The position numbers and the translations under genes were made by a program. From positions 195,604-259,603 of the forward strand of contig CAYXLI010000006.1 of the NCBI GenBank assembly GCA_964464925.1: 64,000 nucleotides of DNA. The letters run 5' to 3'. Shown piece after piece: positions 44,024-53,327 of the stretch (position 1 is its first letter; each line of letters starts with the position of its first letter). The stretch comes from CAYXLI01 sp964464925 (GTDB lineage: Bacteria; Acidobacteriota; Terriglobia; Bryobacterales; Bryobacteraceae). Below the pieces are notes generated by a model. The model saw only the letters and a list, made by a program, of their open reading frames with translations. It did no database searches and was not told where the DNA came from.

Positions 44024-44626
44024 CTATTCGTTGTAAGCGACGATGGCTTCGAACAGATCGCGGAAGCGTTCATAGCCGCGCGCATCGTTCTTGCGGGTAA
44101 CCTGCAGCAGCAATTTCTCGAGTTGATCGAGACTGCGCAGGGAGTGGCGTGCGATCGTATAGGCGAGCCGCGCACGGAGCATCACGAATTCGTGCTGGCG
44201 TTCGCCTTCGGCGGCGCGGCAGGCGCGGCGCACGGCGTTGTAAAACCGGCGTAGCTGGGATTTGGTGCCGGAATCCATATCGCGCATACGGCTCACGACC
44301 GCGTGAGCCTGGTTGTCCAGATAGAGACTGTCCGCAATCAGCTTGTCGAGATCGATCTCGGGCGGACCTTCACGGCGGTCTCTCTCGCCGCGATCCCCTC
44401 GATCGCCTCTGTCCCCACGAGGTCCGCGGTCACCACGCTCGCCGCGAGGGCCTCGGTCGCCTCCTCCGCCACCCTGGCGTTCGCCGCGCTGATTGTTGGG
44501 ACGCTCGCCAGTAGCCTGACGTTGTCCGCCGCCACCCTGTCGCTCTCCGCGTTCGCCGCCACGATTTTCATTCGGCGGCCGCGATTCCGGAGATTTCTGT
44601 TCCTGCTGCTGCTCGGTGTCTGCCAT
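44024..44626 (-). CDS. csm2: Csm2 small subunit with RG-rich disordered N-terminal extension
   Basis: This 200-residue protein has a C-terminal ~110 residues that form the Csm2 helical bundle. IDLDKLIADS, TKSQLRRFYNAVRRA, VMLRARLAYTIAR and FRDLFEAIVAYNE are the usual motifs. Residues 1-90 are disordered-looking: an acidic/Gln start, then GGERGERQGGGGQRQ and tandem GDRGPRGERGDRG-like units up to about residue 88. Csm2 is normally near 120-140 residues, so this extension is distinctive. RG repeats are known for RNA binding and condensate formation. An AGAGG site lies 7 bases ahead of the ATG. It sits between cas10 and csm3. Confidence 0.88.
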   Translation of the reverse strand: MADTEQQQEQKSPESRPPNENRGGERGERQGGGGQRQATGERPNNQRGERQGGGGGDRGPRGERGDRGPRGDRGDRGDRGERDRREGPPEIDLDKLIADSLYLDNQAHAVVSRMRDMDSGTKSQLRRFYNAVRRACRAAEGERQHEFVMLRARLAYTIARHSLRSLDQLEKLLLQVTRKNDARGYERFRDLFEAIVAYNE

Positions 44627-44669
44627 GTTATGCCTCTAAATATTGCCGGATGCCAGCCCAAGGGCTGCC

Positions 44670-46097
44670 CTACCTTGTTTGCAGCCGTGCCCATTCCAGG
44701 GCGACACGGCCTGCGGGGCGCAGACGGACCTGTGCTGCGTTGCGGCCCGTAAACTCGCTGATCATTTCCGTGCGAAGCTTTTGGAAGTCTTTGCCGCCTC
44801 TGCTGCCCAATACCATTTGTAATCGGCGATGGAAACGCCAAGGCCGTTCCAGCCGCACATTCCGTGCACGGCCAATGCCGCTTTGCTGAGAGTCCCGATA
44901 GAAACTGCCCAATTCAAAGAGGAATTGTGGGGAAACGCCGAACTCCGTCACCATGCGAACCATCGTGTCCTTGGCGTCTGAAGCATCATTCAGATGCTTC
45001 CACTCGAGCGTACGCCCAAAAAGCCAGAAACAGTCTTTCCCTGAAGACTTGGCGGTTTCCAGGCCCTGGCCCGCTTCTTCGAAGACTGCCGGCAGCGTCG
45101 CGTGTTCGTCCCGCGCAATCGCCAGCGACATGGTGATCGTTTTGCCCTCGGGTCCCGGGAATTCTTTCAGATTCTGATCGGCGAAGCGCTGGAAGAGGCG
45201 ATGGATTTCGCTCGCAAGATTGATCAGCGCATCCCACGCTCCGTAAACAGCAAAATCATCTCCGCCCGCATGGAGCAGCGTGACCTTGCGCCAGAACTCC
45301 GGCATCGAACACAGCACTTCGAGCTCACCAGCGAAGAACTGCTTCACCATCACGGAAAGCTGGATGTGCTCCTCGATACTCGCCGCCCGCCGCAGGCGGA
45401 CACCGAAGCTATCCACGTCCCCTCGAAGGACACCCCATGCTTTCCGTCCCTGAGCACGGGCGGCCAGATCATCCAGAGTGGCCACGGCCATCCCATCGTC
45501 CGACAGCGCTGCGTGACGTGCGTACGGAACGCCGTCTACCGATGATGTAATCGGAAATACGTGTTTGCCGGCCCCGACATGCACATAGGCAGGCTCCTCC
45601 GGAGACCACCCTACCGATTCGGCTTCGCGGAGGCGGCGGCCCAGCTCGGAACGGAAGTAATCCGACGCCCCGTTTCCGGCCTGGGATGAGAACGGTTCGA
45701 AAAACTCGGGCGCCACAGATGCCGCCGGCGAACCAAGCTTGCGCTGCATCTCCTCATTCAGGCGCTTGCGGACCACCGTCCAATCCCCGAGATTTTCCGT
45801 TACCGCCCAAACTAGTTTCATCGCTCCCGCACTCACCTGCTCCAGGTGAGCCGAGGCTCGCTGCAGGAACTCTTCCGCCTGGGTACGCATCTCGATCGGA
45901 AGCACCAGCAGGAACTGCTCGCCGCCGCTGGAACCGAGGAGAACCTTGGACAGCCCGAACTCGGCAAGAAGTGCGCGAGGAAGAATCTCGCTCAGCAAGG
46001 CCACCCAATGCGCGGCGCCGTCCATGTCACTGGACGAGGTGAGGAGAAACTGTTCAACTCCGAGGATCTTGCCCTGCAGAAAGATCTGAACAGACAT
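44670..46097 (-). CDS. cas10: Cas10/Csm1 lacking the HD nuclease domain
   Basis: This 475-residue large subunit begins with MSVQIFLQGKILGVEQFLL, which aligns with the start of the first palm domain (the DISGIQxF region of longer Cas10s). The usual ~250-residue N-terminal HD DNase is therefore absent. Upstream in frame a TAG occurs 27 bases before the TTG at 46109, and glpK lies directly beyond. LLHAGGDDFAVYG (GGDD at 278-281) gives the second palm with its cyclic-oligoadenylate-synthase motif. GGEQFLLVLP marks palm 1. It should signal by cOA but not cut DNA through HD. It is the first gene of the five-gene operon. Confidence 0.87.
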   Translation of the reverse strand: MSVQIFLQGKILGVEQFLLTSSSDMDGAAHWVALLSEILPRALLAEFGLSKVLLGSSGGEQFLLVLPIEMRTQAEEFLQRASAHLEQVSAGAMKLVWAVTENLGDWTVVRKRLNEEMQRKLGSPAASVAPEFFEPFSSQAGNGASDYFRSELGRRLREAESVGWSPEEPAYVHVGAGKHVFPITSSVDGVPYARHAALSDDGMAVATLDDLAARAQGRKAWGVLRGDVDSFGVRLRRAASIEEHIQLSVMVKQFFAGELEVLCSMPEFWRKVTLLHAGGDDFAVYGAWDALINLASEIHRLFQRFADQNLKEFPGPEGKTITMSLAIARDEHATLPAVFEEAGQGLETAKSSGKDCFWLFGRTLEWKHLNDASDAKDTMVRMVTEFGVSPQFLFELGSFYRDSQQSGIGRARNVRLERPWRFHRRLQMVLGSRGGKDFQKLRTEMISEFTGRNAAQVRLRPAGRVALEWARLQTR

Positions 46098-46173
46098 CAG
46101 AAACTTCAAGTTACCACGATCCGGATAACACCGCTATTTACTTTCGGATCTGCCGTGTAAGGATCGCTTGCAT

Positions 46174-47643
46174 TTATAGCCTCGCCCTGGCGATCGCCTT
46201 CTTCCACCCGGCATATAAGTCTTCGCGCCGGCTCGCATCCATTCTCGGCTCGAATACTCGTTCCGACTTCCAGAAACTGCTCACCTCTTCCGGACTCTTC
46301 CAGATCCCGGTTCCCAAGCCGGCAAGGTACGCCGCGCCAAGAGCCGTAGTCTCGGTATCCACCGGCCTCACGATCGGACACCCAAGAATATCGGCCTGGA
46401 ACTGCATCAGAAAATTATTCGCGACGGCGCCTCCGTCTACGCGCAATTCGCGAAGCTTCTCCCCGCTGTCGGCCTGCATCGCCTCCACCAGATCCCTCGT
46501 CTGATAGGCGATGCTTTCCAACGTAGCTCGCACTACGTGTGCGCTCGTCGTCCCTAACGTCATCCCCGACAGGAGCCCTCGAGCTTCCGAATCCCAGTAC
46601 GGCGTGCCGAGCCCGACAAACGCCGGAACCATGTACACTCCGCCAGTATCCGGAATCGATTCGGCCAGGGCTTCTGAATCCGCGGCCGCTTGGATCATTC
46701 CCATCTTGTCCCGCAGCCATTGCACCGCGGCACCCGCGACGAAGATGCTGCCCTCCACCGCGAACTGCGGCTTCGCATTGATCTGAGCCGCGCGCGTGCC
46801 CAGCAGTTGATTTTGGGAAACTGCCAGGTGATTCCCTGTATGCATCAAGGCAAAACATCCGGTTCCGTACGTGTTCTTGGAAAGGCCCGCCTGAAAGCAA
46901 GCCTGTCCCGCGAGCGCGGCCTGCTGATCGCCCGCAATCCCCGCAATCGGAACCTCCACGCCGAGGTGCTCCTTGGCCGTATCGCCCACCGTCTCGCCCG
47001 ACCTTACAATACGCGGCAGCATCTCGCGCGGAATATCGAAGATCCTCAGCAGATCGTCTGACCATTCGCCGCTGGAAAGGTCCATCAGCATGGTGCGGCT
47101 CGCGTTCGATACGTCGGTCACGTGCACAGTGCCATTCGTCAGCTTCCACACCAGCCAGCTATCCACATTGCCGAACAGAAGTTCTCCGTTGCGGGCGCGC
47201 TCTCTCGCCCCCGGAACGTTTTCCAGAATCCAGCGAATCTTGCTTCCCGAGAAATAGGCATCGATTACCAGCCCGGTAATCCGGGTGATCCGCGCCGCAT
47301 CGGCTGACCGCTTCAGTTCATTGCAGAAATCCGCCGTACGGCGGCATTGCCAGACAATCGCGGGAGAGACCGGCTCGCCCGTCTTTCTGTCCCACACGAT
47401 GGTCGTCTCACGCTGATTGGTGATGCCCAGCGCACTTGGTGCCTCATCGGTGTTGGCCAGCACGTTGCGCGCCGAATCGAGCTGCGCGTTCCAGATTTCT
47501 AGCGCATCCTGCTCCACCCAGCCAGGCTGCGGATAAGAGGAACGAACCGGAACCGAAGTCATGCGCAGCCGTTTACCGGTCTCGTCATACAAAGCCGTCC
47601 GCGCACTGGTCGTTCCTTCGTCAAGCGAGAGAATATAGGGCAC
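46174..47643 (-). CDS. glpK: Glycerol kinase
   Basis: This 489-residue FGGY-family kinase phosphorylates glycerol to glycerol-3-phosphate. LSLDEGTTSARTALYD is the first phosphate motif, WVEQDALEIWNAQ binds glycerol, and LGITNQRETTIVWD is a conserved FGGY motif. GIAGDQQAALAGQ and YMVPAFVGLGTPYWD occur later. Its size is full length. It lies 77 bases upstream of cas10 in the same direction, so read-through into the cas operon is possible. No glpF or glpD is adjacent. Confidence 0.95.
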   Translation of the reverse strand: MPYILSLDEGTTSARTALYDETGKRLRMTSVPVRSSYPQPGWVEQDALEIWNAQLDSARNVLANTDEAPSALGITNQRETTIVWDRKTGEPVSPAIVWQCRRTADFCNELKRSADAARITRITGLVIDAYFSGSKIRWILENVPGARERARNGELLFGNVDSWLVWKLTNGTVHVTDVSNASRTMLMDLSSGEWSDDLLRIFDIPREMLPRIVRSGETVGDTAKEHLGVEVPIAGIAGDQQAALAGQACFQAGLSKNTYGTGCFALMHTGNHLAVSQNQLLGTRAAQINAKPQFAVEGSIFVAGAAVQWLRDKMGMIQAAADSEALAESIPDTGGVYMVPAFVGLGTPYWDSEARGLLSGMTLGTTSAHVVRATLESIAYQTRDLVEAMQADSGEKLRELRVDGGAVANNFLMQFQADILGCPIVRPVDTETTALGAAYLAGLGTGIWKSPEEVSSFWKSERVFEPRMDASRREDLYAGWKKAIARARL

Positions 47644-47693
47644 TCAGGCACTATAAATTGCCGTCGCGAGCACCGTCAACCCTCTGCTAACAT

Positions 47694-48143
47694 ATGAATT
47701 ACCGCATGTTTTTCCGCAGAGAGAAACCTCGTCAACGCACATTCAGCGAACTCGTGGACGGCCTCAAAGAGTTTGGCTTCTCCACGCAATCGCAAGGAAA
47801 TGGCTCAGCCCAAGTAAGCAAGCTCGGTTGCGCCGCCTTGCTGAAGGACGCCGGACAGCCGCATCCGGCAGTCGGAAAGGCGGGGATTGAGGTCGGCGAT
47901 GAGATTGGTCTGTTGGTGGACGGCGGCTTCCAGAAGTTCTTCCTCACTCCCAGCGGCAGGAAAGTGCCCGCGCTGGCTGTACACCTGAAAGCCATTCATG
48001 ATTTTCAGGAAGACCTTAAGGAAGGTCTAGGCATAACCAGCCTGTACAACCAGTCGCTTGGCACCACGTGCGATCTGCACATTTACGACCGCGTCAAGGA
48101 TCGCGACCGCGGCGTTCCCAAGCGTCCCTGGGAAGACCGCTAG
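47694..48143 (+). CDS. Conserved hypothetical protein
   Basis: The 149-residue soluble protein starts MNYRMFFRREK, and the second Met is an alternative start. No signal peptide is present. It has a helical N-terminus (FSELVDGLKEFGF), a Gly-rich middle and FFLTPSGRKVPALAVHLKAIHDF, ending in a charged tail. I recognise no family. It is divergent from glpK (50 bases apart) and has coding bias like its neighbours. Confidence 0.7.
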   Translation: MNYRMFFRREKPRQRTFSELVDGLKEFGFSTQSQGNGSAQVSKLGCAALLKDAGQPHPAVGKAGIEVGDEIGLLVDGGFQKFFLTPSGRKVPALAVHLKAIHDFQEDLKEGLGITSLYNQSLGTTCDLHIYDRVKDRDRGVPKRPWEDR

Positions 48144-48153
48144 TCAGCGCCTC

Positions 48154-48606
48154 TTACTTGTGCGTCTTTAGCTCCATGTTCCGAACCTGATCGTGCACCG
48201 CTTTCACCTGCGCATATTGGCGCTCCACAGTCTCTCGTAAAGAAGCCGGCAGTTCGTGTTTTTCCAGAACATCGCGGTACGCCTTCTTAGCACTATCCTC
48301 ACCGCGCTCGCATTCCGCGATAATCGCGGCTTCATCCCCGCCCGTAATTGCGGATTTCAGGTTGATCCAGCCGCGATGCATACTCGCCGCGACGCTTCCA
48401 CTCTTCTCCGGATCCCCGCCCAGGTGCATCACTTCCTGCTGTAACTCACCGGCGAACTGCGCCCTTTGCGTCGAGAATTGCCCGAAGAGCATCTTGAGGT
48501 GGCTGTCCTTCACCGCCTCCGAAGCCTGCCGGAATCCCTCCTGTCCGTCTTTGCACGTTTCAATCAGTTCGTTTAGTCCAGAGATAGTTTTCTTGTTGTC
48601 GATCAT
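48154..48606 (-). CDS. PA2169-family four-helix-bundle protein
   Basis: This 150-residue protein starts at MIDNKKTISGLNELIE with AGGAGA 6 bases ahead. It is all helical, with DGQEGFRQASEAVKD, LLFGQFSTQRAQFAGELQQEV and RGEDSAKKAYRDVLEK, the PA2169/DUF2383 pattern with ferritin-like spacing of Glu and His. Family members are linked to stress and stationary phase, and no enzyme reaction is known. It is convergent with the hypothetical gene before it. Confidence 0.85.
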   Translation of the reverse strand: MIDNKKTISGLNELIETCKDGQEGFRQASEAVKDSHLKMLFGQFSTQRAQFAGELQQEVMHLGGDPEKSGSVAASMHRGWINLKSAITGGDEAAIIAECERGEDSAKKAYRDVLEKHELPASLRETVERQYAQVKAVHDQVRNMELKTHK

Positions 48607-48663
48607 ATTTGTCTCCTCGCTGATGGGACGCCGGAGTACCACCCCGGTGTCATATTTGAGGGC

Positions 48664-48694
48664 TTGACAATAGGCGTTAACTGTTACGTAATGT
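48664..48694 (+). promoter_or_regulatory. Possible promoter of TonB receptor 2
   Basis: A perfect TTGACA at 48664-48669 is followed by TAATGT at 48689-48694 with a 19-base spacer, longer than ideal. The receptor ATG is 43 bases downstream. Confidence 0.35.
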
Positions 48695-48736
48695 ACAAAG
48701 CCGTTTTACCAACAAGCTTTTGGGGAGTTAAGATTC

Positions 48737-51700
48737 ATGGGTCATCTCCGTACGGGCACGGTCCTCGCATACTTGTGCCTCCTGTTTACCGCGCTTCTCT
48801 ATGGCCAGGCCGTTACCGGCAGCCTTTTGGGAACTGTGACGGACGCCTCTGGCGCTGCCGTTCCGAACGCGAAAGTTACCGCTACTGAAATAAACACCGG
48901 CATCAGCCGCGTGATCGAAACGGGTGCTTCCGGAACCTATTCCTTCCCTTCCCTCGATCCGGGCACGTACCGCATCACTGTGGAACGCACCGGCTTCCGC
49001 ACGGCGATCCGTGAGGGCATGGACGTTCTGGTGAACACATCGGTCCGCGGCGACATGACTCTGCAAATCGGTGCCGCAAGCGAGTCCATCACCGTCTCTG
49101 CCGAAACCGCTCTTCTCCAGACGGACCGCGCCGATACGGGCCGCAAGATCGAGACCGTACAGCTTGCCAGTCTGCCTCTGGGTTATAACCGGAACTTTCA
49201 ATCCATGTTGAACCTGGTGCCGGGCACTACGCGCGCTTTCCAGCCTCACTCCGAATTCTTCAATTCGCAGGGCTCGCTGACCACTCAGGTGAATGGTGTC
49301 AGCCGTCTCGGAAATAATGTGCAGTTTGAGGGTGTGGACAACAATCACCGCACCGGCCTGCTCACCGTCCTCATTCCGCCGATCGAAGCGCTGCAAAACG
49401 TGGACGTAAGCACAAGCAACTACGAAGCCGAACTCGGACGCGCCGGCGGCGCCGTGACCAATATCATTCTGAAGTCTGGAACGAATGACCTGCACGGAGG
49501 TGCCTATTGGTTCCATAGCGACAGCGCCCTCGGTGCTCGCGAAACTTTCCAGCCCACCAAGCCCGTCACCACATACAACTACTATGGCGCCAACCTCGGC
49601 GGCCCCATCATTAAGAACCGCACCTTCTATTTCGGCGACTATCTGCAGGTCAAGGATCGCCGCGGAGACGGCTACGTCATCTCTCTGCCCAATGCGGACT
49701 TCCGGGCCGGTGACTTCAGCTCCGTCGCCTCCCGGGCTCTGATCTACGATCCGAATACGGGAAACCGCGATACCGGCGTGGGACGCACGCCATTCCCGAA
49801 TAACCAGATTCCCGATTCCCGCATCAGTCCCATCGCGAAACGAATCCTCGCGCTGGCTCCCCTGCCGAATCTGAACACGAATCTGACGAACAACTACGCC
49901 AGTGCCACGACCCGCAAAAAAGACCAGGATTCTTTCGACGTCAAGGTAGATCACATGCAGACGGACAAAGATCGCTTCAGCGTCCGCTATAGTCTGCAGC
50001 GCCCCGTTGTCACTGATCCGGGCCGTTTCGGCATTGCGGGCGGCGGCGGCAAGGGATTCGCGGCGACAGGCATCAATCGCACACAATCGGCTGCGATCAA
50101 CTATTCGCGCCTCTTCTCCGCCACGTTGATCATGGACGCGCGCATGGGCTTTATTCGCTACAGCAACAGGGCAGAGAATCTTGACATCGGCACCAACGCG
50201 TCCGACGCGATCGGAATCAAGGGCGCCAATCTGGATCGTTGGACCAGCGGCCTGACGTCTATCAGCGTTGGCGGCTATGCAGATCCCTATGTCGGTTACT
50301 CGGGCAGTGTGCCGTGGAATCGCGCCGAGACCGGCTTCAACTGGGTCGCGAATTTCACGAAGATCAAAAGCAATCACACGTTCAAATGGGGAGTCGATTT
50401 GCGGCGCACCCGTGAAGAACTGCTGCAGACGCAGGACGCCGGCGGTCCGCGCGGAGAGTTCCAGTTCCGCAACAACCAGACTTCCACGCCAGGCGCGCCT
50501 GTACTGGATCAGATCAACTCCATGGCGAGTTTCCTCCTCGATGTGCCTTCCCTCTTCCGCCGGGATCTTGCCGTTCAGTTCCCGACGCAGCGTCTGTGGA
50601 TGCTGTTCTCCTATTTCCAGGACAAATGGCAGGTCAACCAGAAGCTCACGGTTGATCTCGGCCTCCGGCATGAGTTCTATCCCCCGGGGACGCCGCGGCT
50701 GAAAGGCGGCTGGTCGAACTACGACTTCAACAACAATACGTTCCTCGTTGCCGGCTACGGCAATATTCCGATGAACCTGGGCCGCCAGACCAACGGCGCC
50801 GAATTCGCTCCTCGCATAGGCTTCGCCTACCGTGCGAATTCTAAGACCGTATTCCGGGGCGGCTTTGGTATGAGCTGGATTCCCTTCCCGGATAACAAAC
50901 TCGCCTGGGATAACTACCCCGTCAAACAGAGCAACTCGTATTCGGCTCTGAACACTTACGGACAGGCCCAGACCGCTCCTGGAGTGTACGGCGCCATGGC
51001 TACTGGATTCCCGGCGCCGATTATCGTGTCCATCCCGGACAGCGGCATCATCCCGGCGAACACCCCTGCATTGCTATCCCAAAACATCAACAGCGCCATC
51101 CCGCTCGATTACAAGGAAAGCTATATTGAGGCTTGGAACTTCGCTATCCAGCGTCAGCTTCCCGGCAGCTTCACCCTGGAAACCGCATACGTAGGCAACC
51201 ACACGGTCCGCGCTCCCGTTGGCTATAACGAGAATGCCGGCATGGTCCTCAACGGCGGCGCCGCGGGGCGGCCTCTCTACGCGAAGTTCGGAAAGAATGC
51301 CGACGTTTTCCTCCGTTATGCGGGCTACAGCAACAATTACAATAGCCTCCAGGTCAAGCTCGACCGCCGTTTCACCAATGGCTTTATGCTGACCACCGCA
51401 TACACGTATAGCAAAGCATTAGGCTATTCGTCGGAAGATGGCGGTCTCTGGAATTACATCCAGCCACGCCGCTCTTATTCCCGCCTGGACTTCGACCGTA
51501 CACACGCCTTCGTTCAGAGCTACGTGTACGATCTGCCCTTCGGCAAGGACAAGCGCTGGCTGCAAAGCGGTGTGGGCCGTTGGATCCTGGGTGACTGGCA
51601 GGTCAATGGTGTGCTTTCCCTCATGACCGGCCGTCCGTTCACCTTCGGCACCAATGTCAGTCCGAACGCTTCGGGCAATTCGCTCACACCGGATCAGATC

Positions 51701-52087
51701 GGCCCCATCACAGTCCTTGGCAATATCGCTGGGAATGCCGGTTCCGCACTCTGGTTCGACACATCAGCGTTCCGGCAACCGCTCGATGCGGACGGCAAGA
51801 CCCCGCACTGGGGTAATCTCGGCCGCAACAACTTTAATGGACCGGGGCTGTTCAACCTCGACTTATCGGTCTTCCGGAAGTTCCAGATCACCGAGCGTCT
51901 CCGCGGCGAACTCCGCGGCGAGGCGACCAACTTCACTAATACGCCGGCCTTCGGCAACCCCAACGCTACGCTCGGCAGTGCCGATTTCGGTAAGGTCACC
52001 GGAACACTGGCAGGACTGATTGCCAATCAGGGTGTCGGCGGAACTGGTTCCCGCGCAGTCCAACTAGGTCTCCGGCTTTTGTTCTGA
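48737..52087 (+). CDS. Oar-type TonB-dependent outer-membrane receptor 2
   Basis: This 1116-residue receptor has a signal peptide (MGHLRTGTVLAYLCLLFTALLYGQ). The carboxypeptidase-regulatory-like domain follows (GSLLGTVTDASGAAVPNAKV). A plug domain has YEAELGRAGGAVTNIILKSGTND. A large beta barrel rich in Tyr/Asn/Gly follows, ending GSRAVQLGLRLLF. GGGKGFAATGINRTQ is a Gly-rich loop. It is a paralogue of receptor 1 but with a different barrel. It stands alone with its own terminator. Confidence 0.92.
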   Translation: MGHLRTGTVLAYLCLLFTALLYGQAVTGSLLGTVTDASGAAVPNAKVTATEINTGISRVIETGASGTYSFPSLDPGTYRITVERTGFRTAIREGMDVLVNTSVRGDMTLQIGAASESITVSAETALLQTDRADTGRKIETVQLASLPLGYNRNFQSMLNLVPGTTRAFQPHSEFFNSQGSLTTQVNGVSRLGNNVQFEGVDNNHRTGLLTVLIPPIEALQNVDVSTSNYEAELGRAGGAVTNIILKSGTNDLHGGAYWFHSDSALGARETFQPTKPVTTYNYYGANLGGPIIKNRTFYFGDYLQVKDRRGDGYVISLPNADFRAGDFSSVASRALIYDPNTGNRDTGVGRTPFPNNQIPDSRISPIAKRILALAPLPNLNTNLTNNYASATTRKKDQDSFDVKVDHMQTDKDRFSVRYSLQRPVVTDPGRFGIAGGGGKGFAATGINRTQSAAINYSRLFSATLIMDARMGFIRYSNRAENLDIGTNASDAIGIKGANLDRWTSGLTSISVGGYADPYVGYSGSVPWNRAETGFNWVANFTKIKSNHTFKWGVDLRRTREELLQTQDAGGPRGEFQFRNNQTSTPGAPVLDQINSMASFLLDVPSLFRRDLAVQFPTQRLWMLFSYFQDKWQVNQKLTVDLGLRHEFYPPGTPRLKGGWSNYDFNNNTFLVAGYGNIPMNLGRQTNGAEFAPRIGFAYRANSKTVFRGGFGMSWIPFPDNKLAWDNYPVKQSNSYSALNTYGQAQTAPGVYGAMATGFPAPIIVSIPDSGIIPANTPALLSQNINSAIPLDYKESYIEAWNFAIQRQLPGSFTLETAYVGNHTVRAPVGYNENAGMVLNGGAAGRPLYAKFGKNADVFLRYAGYSNNYNSLQVKLDRRFTNGFMLTTAYTYSKALGYSSEDGGLWNYIQPRRSYSRLDFDRTHAFVQSYVYDLPFGKDKRWLQSGVGRWILGDWQVNGVLSLMTGRPFTFGTNVSPNASGNSLTPDQIGPITVLGNIAGNAGSALWFDTSAFRQPLDADGKTPHWGNLGRNNFNGPGLFNLDLSVFRKFQITERLRGELRGEATNFTNTPAFGNPNATLGSADFGKVTGTLAGLIANQGVGGTGSRAVQLGLRLLF

Positions 52088-52107
52088 CGTCCTTCTGTTC
52101 TCTTCTC

Positions 52108-52142
52108 AAAGGCCACGCTCCTCCCGGGGCGTGGCCTTTTTG
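52108..52142 (+). terminator. Intrinsic terminator after TonB receptor 2
   Basis: AAAGGCCACGC (52108-52118) pairs with GCGTGGCCTTT (52129-52139), with a T run to 52141. The perfect 11-bp stem ends the receptor transcript just before the next gene. Confidence 0.9.
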
Positions 52143-52178
52143 TGTTTTGGCAGGGGGCCCACCTTATCCTGGAAACGA

Positions 52179-52898
52179 ATGAGCATCTTGACACTGGTGC
52201 GCCATGGCCAGGCTTCCTATATGTCCGAGGATTACGACAATCTCTCTCCCCTCGGCGAGCTTCAGTCCCGTAAGCTCGGTGAATTCTGGGTTCGGCACAA
52301 CATCGCCTTCGACCGCGTTTTTCGCGGACCGGCGAAACGTCACGCCCACACCGCTGAGATCGTCGGCGAGTTAGTTACCGCCGCCGGCCTTCCCTGGCCG
52401 GAGCCTCAAGTTCTCCCCGAGTTGGACGAGTTCGACGCCTTTCAGATGATGAAGAAGATGGTGCCGGTGCTGTCCGCCCTGCATCCGCATGTGGCCCAGC
52501 TTTACCGCAACTTTCAAGACAACCAGCACACGCCGGAGGCAGGCCGGCTCCTGGAAAAGCTGTTCGAAGAAGTCGCTCGCCTCTGGTGCAATGGCGAGTT
52601 CGAGACGCCGGATCTCGAGACCTTCCCACAATTCCGAAGGCGCATCGGACAGGCGATCGCCCACATGCGTGGAACGGCCGGCCGCTCCACCAGCACCGTG
52701 GCCTTCACCTCCGGCGGACCCATCGCGGCCACCGTCGGCCTCTCTCTCGACCTCAACCATGTCCGAGCCGTTGAGTTCGTCTGGCTCTCCCGCAATTCCT
52801 CGTTTTCCGAATTCCTTTTTTCCGGCGACCGCTTCTCGCTCAGCTCGTTCAACTCGGCGCCTCATCTCGACTCGCGCGATCTTGTCACCTACCGATGA
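52179..52898 (+). CDS. Histidine phosphatase family protein
   Basis: This 239-residue protein starts MSILTLVRHGQASY, with the catalytic RHG at the N-terminus. FDRVFRGPAKRHAHTAEIV has the Arg/His phosphate contacts, and the second catalytic region near TVAFTSGGPIAATVG lacks the usual GH, so its general acid may be replaced. It belongs to the branch-2-like phosphoglycerate-mutase family of unknown substrate. It overlaps rlmH by four bases (ATGA). Confidence 0.8.
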   Translation: MSILTLVRHGQASYMSEDYDNLSPLGELQSRKLGEFWVRHNIAFDRVFRGPAKRHAHTAEIVGELVTAAGLPWPEPQVLPELDEFDAFQMMKKMVPVLSALHPHVAQLYRNFQDNQHTPEAGRLLEKLFEEVARLWCNGEFETPDLETFPQFRRRIGQAIAHMRGTAGRSTSTVAFTSGGPIAATVGLSLDLNHVRAVEFVWLSRNSSFSEFLFSGDRFSLSSFNSAPHLDSRDLVTYR

Positions 52899-53314
52899 AG
52901 ATCTTCCTCTACTACATCGGGAAACCGCGGGACGAGCACGCCAACGGCTTTGCGGACGAGTTCCTCAAGCGGACCACGCGGTATTGCGCCTGTGAAATGC
53001 GCGAGATCCAACCGCAGCGCTTCGACCTGTTCGCGAAACACCCGTCTGCGCAGAAGGTCTTTCTCGATCCTGCCGGCAAACTCTGGACCTCCGCGCAGTT
53101 CATCGATCACATCGCCAAGGCGGAGCAGGAGGGCCGTGACATCGTGTATTTGATCGGAGGCCATGACGGCCTGCCTCCGGAATGGAAACCGCGCGCGGAC
53201 CTGCTCTTGTCCCTGTCGCCGATGACCTTCCCGCACGAACTGGCCCGCGCAATGCTCACCGAACAGCTCTATCGCGCCTACACCACTCTGCGTGGCCATC
53301 CTTACCCCCGCTGA
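52895..53314 (+). CDS. rlmH: 23S rRNA (pseudouridine1915-N3)-methyltransferase RlmH
   Basis: This 139-residue SPOUT-knot enzyme methylates helix 69 of 23S rRNA. KIFLYYIGKPRDEHANGF starts it, FLDPAGKLWTSAQF and YLIGGHDGLPPE form the SAM-binding knot, and LLSLSPMTFPHELARAMLTEQLYRA closes it. It is coupled to the histidine phosphatase gene. Confidence 0.95.
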   Translation: MKIFLYYIGKPRDEHANGFADEFLKRTTRYCACEMREIQPQRFDLFAKHPSAQKVFLDPAGKLWTSAQFIDHIAKAEQEGRDIVYLIGGHDGLPPEWKPRADLLLSLSPMTFPHELARAMLTEQLYRAYTTLRGHPYPR

Positions 53315-53327
53315 GTTCTATCAGCCA

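Noticed and set aside
41135..46173. CRISPR array near the Csm genes
   Set aside because: I looked for regularly spaced direct repeats around the operon and saw none; the GDRG-coding repeats in csm2 are coding and not spacer-separated.
48728..50671. A 647-codon open frame antisense to TonB receptor 2
   Set aside because: It mirrors the receptor's codon structure, has no family motifs and no ribosome site, and the receptor on the other strand is certain.
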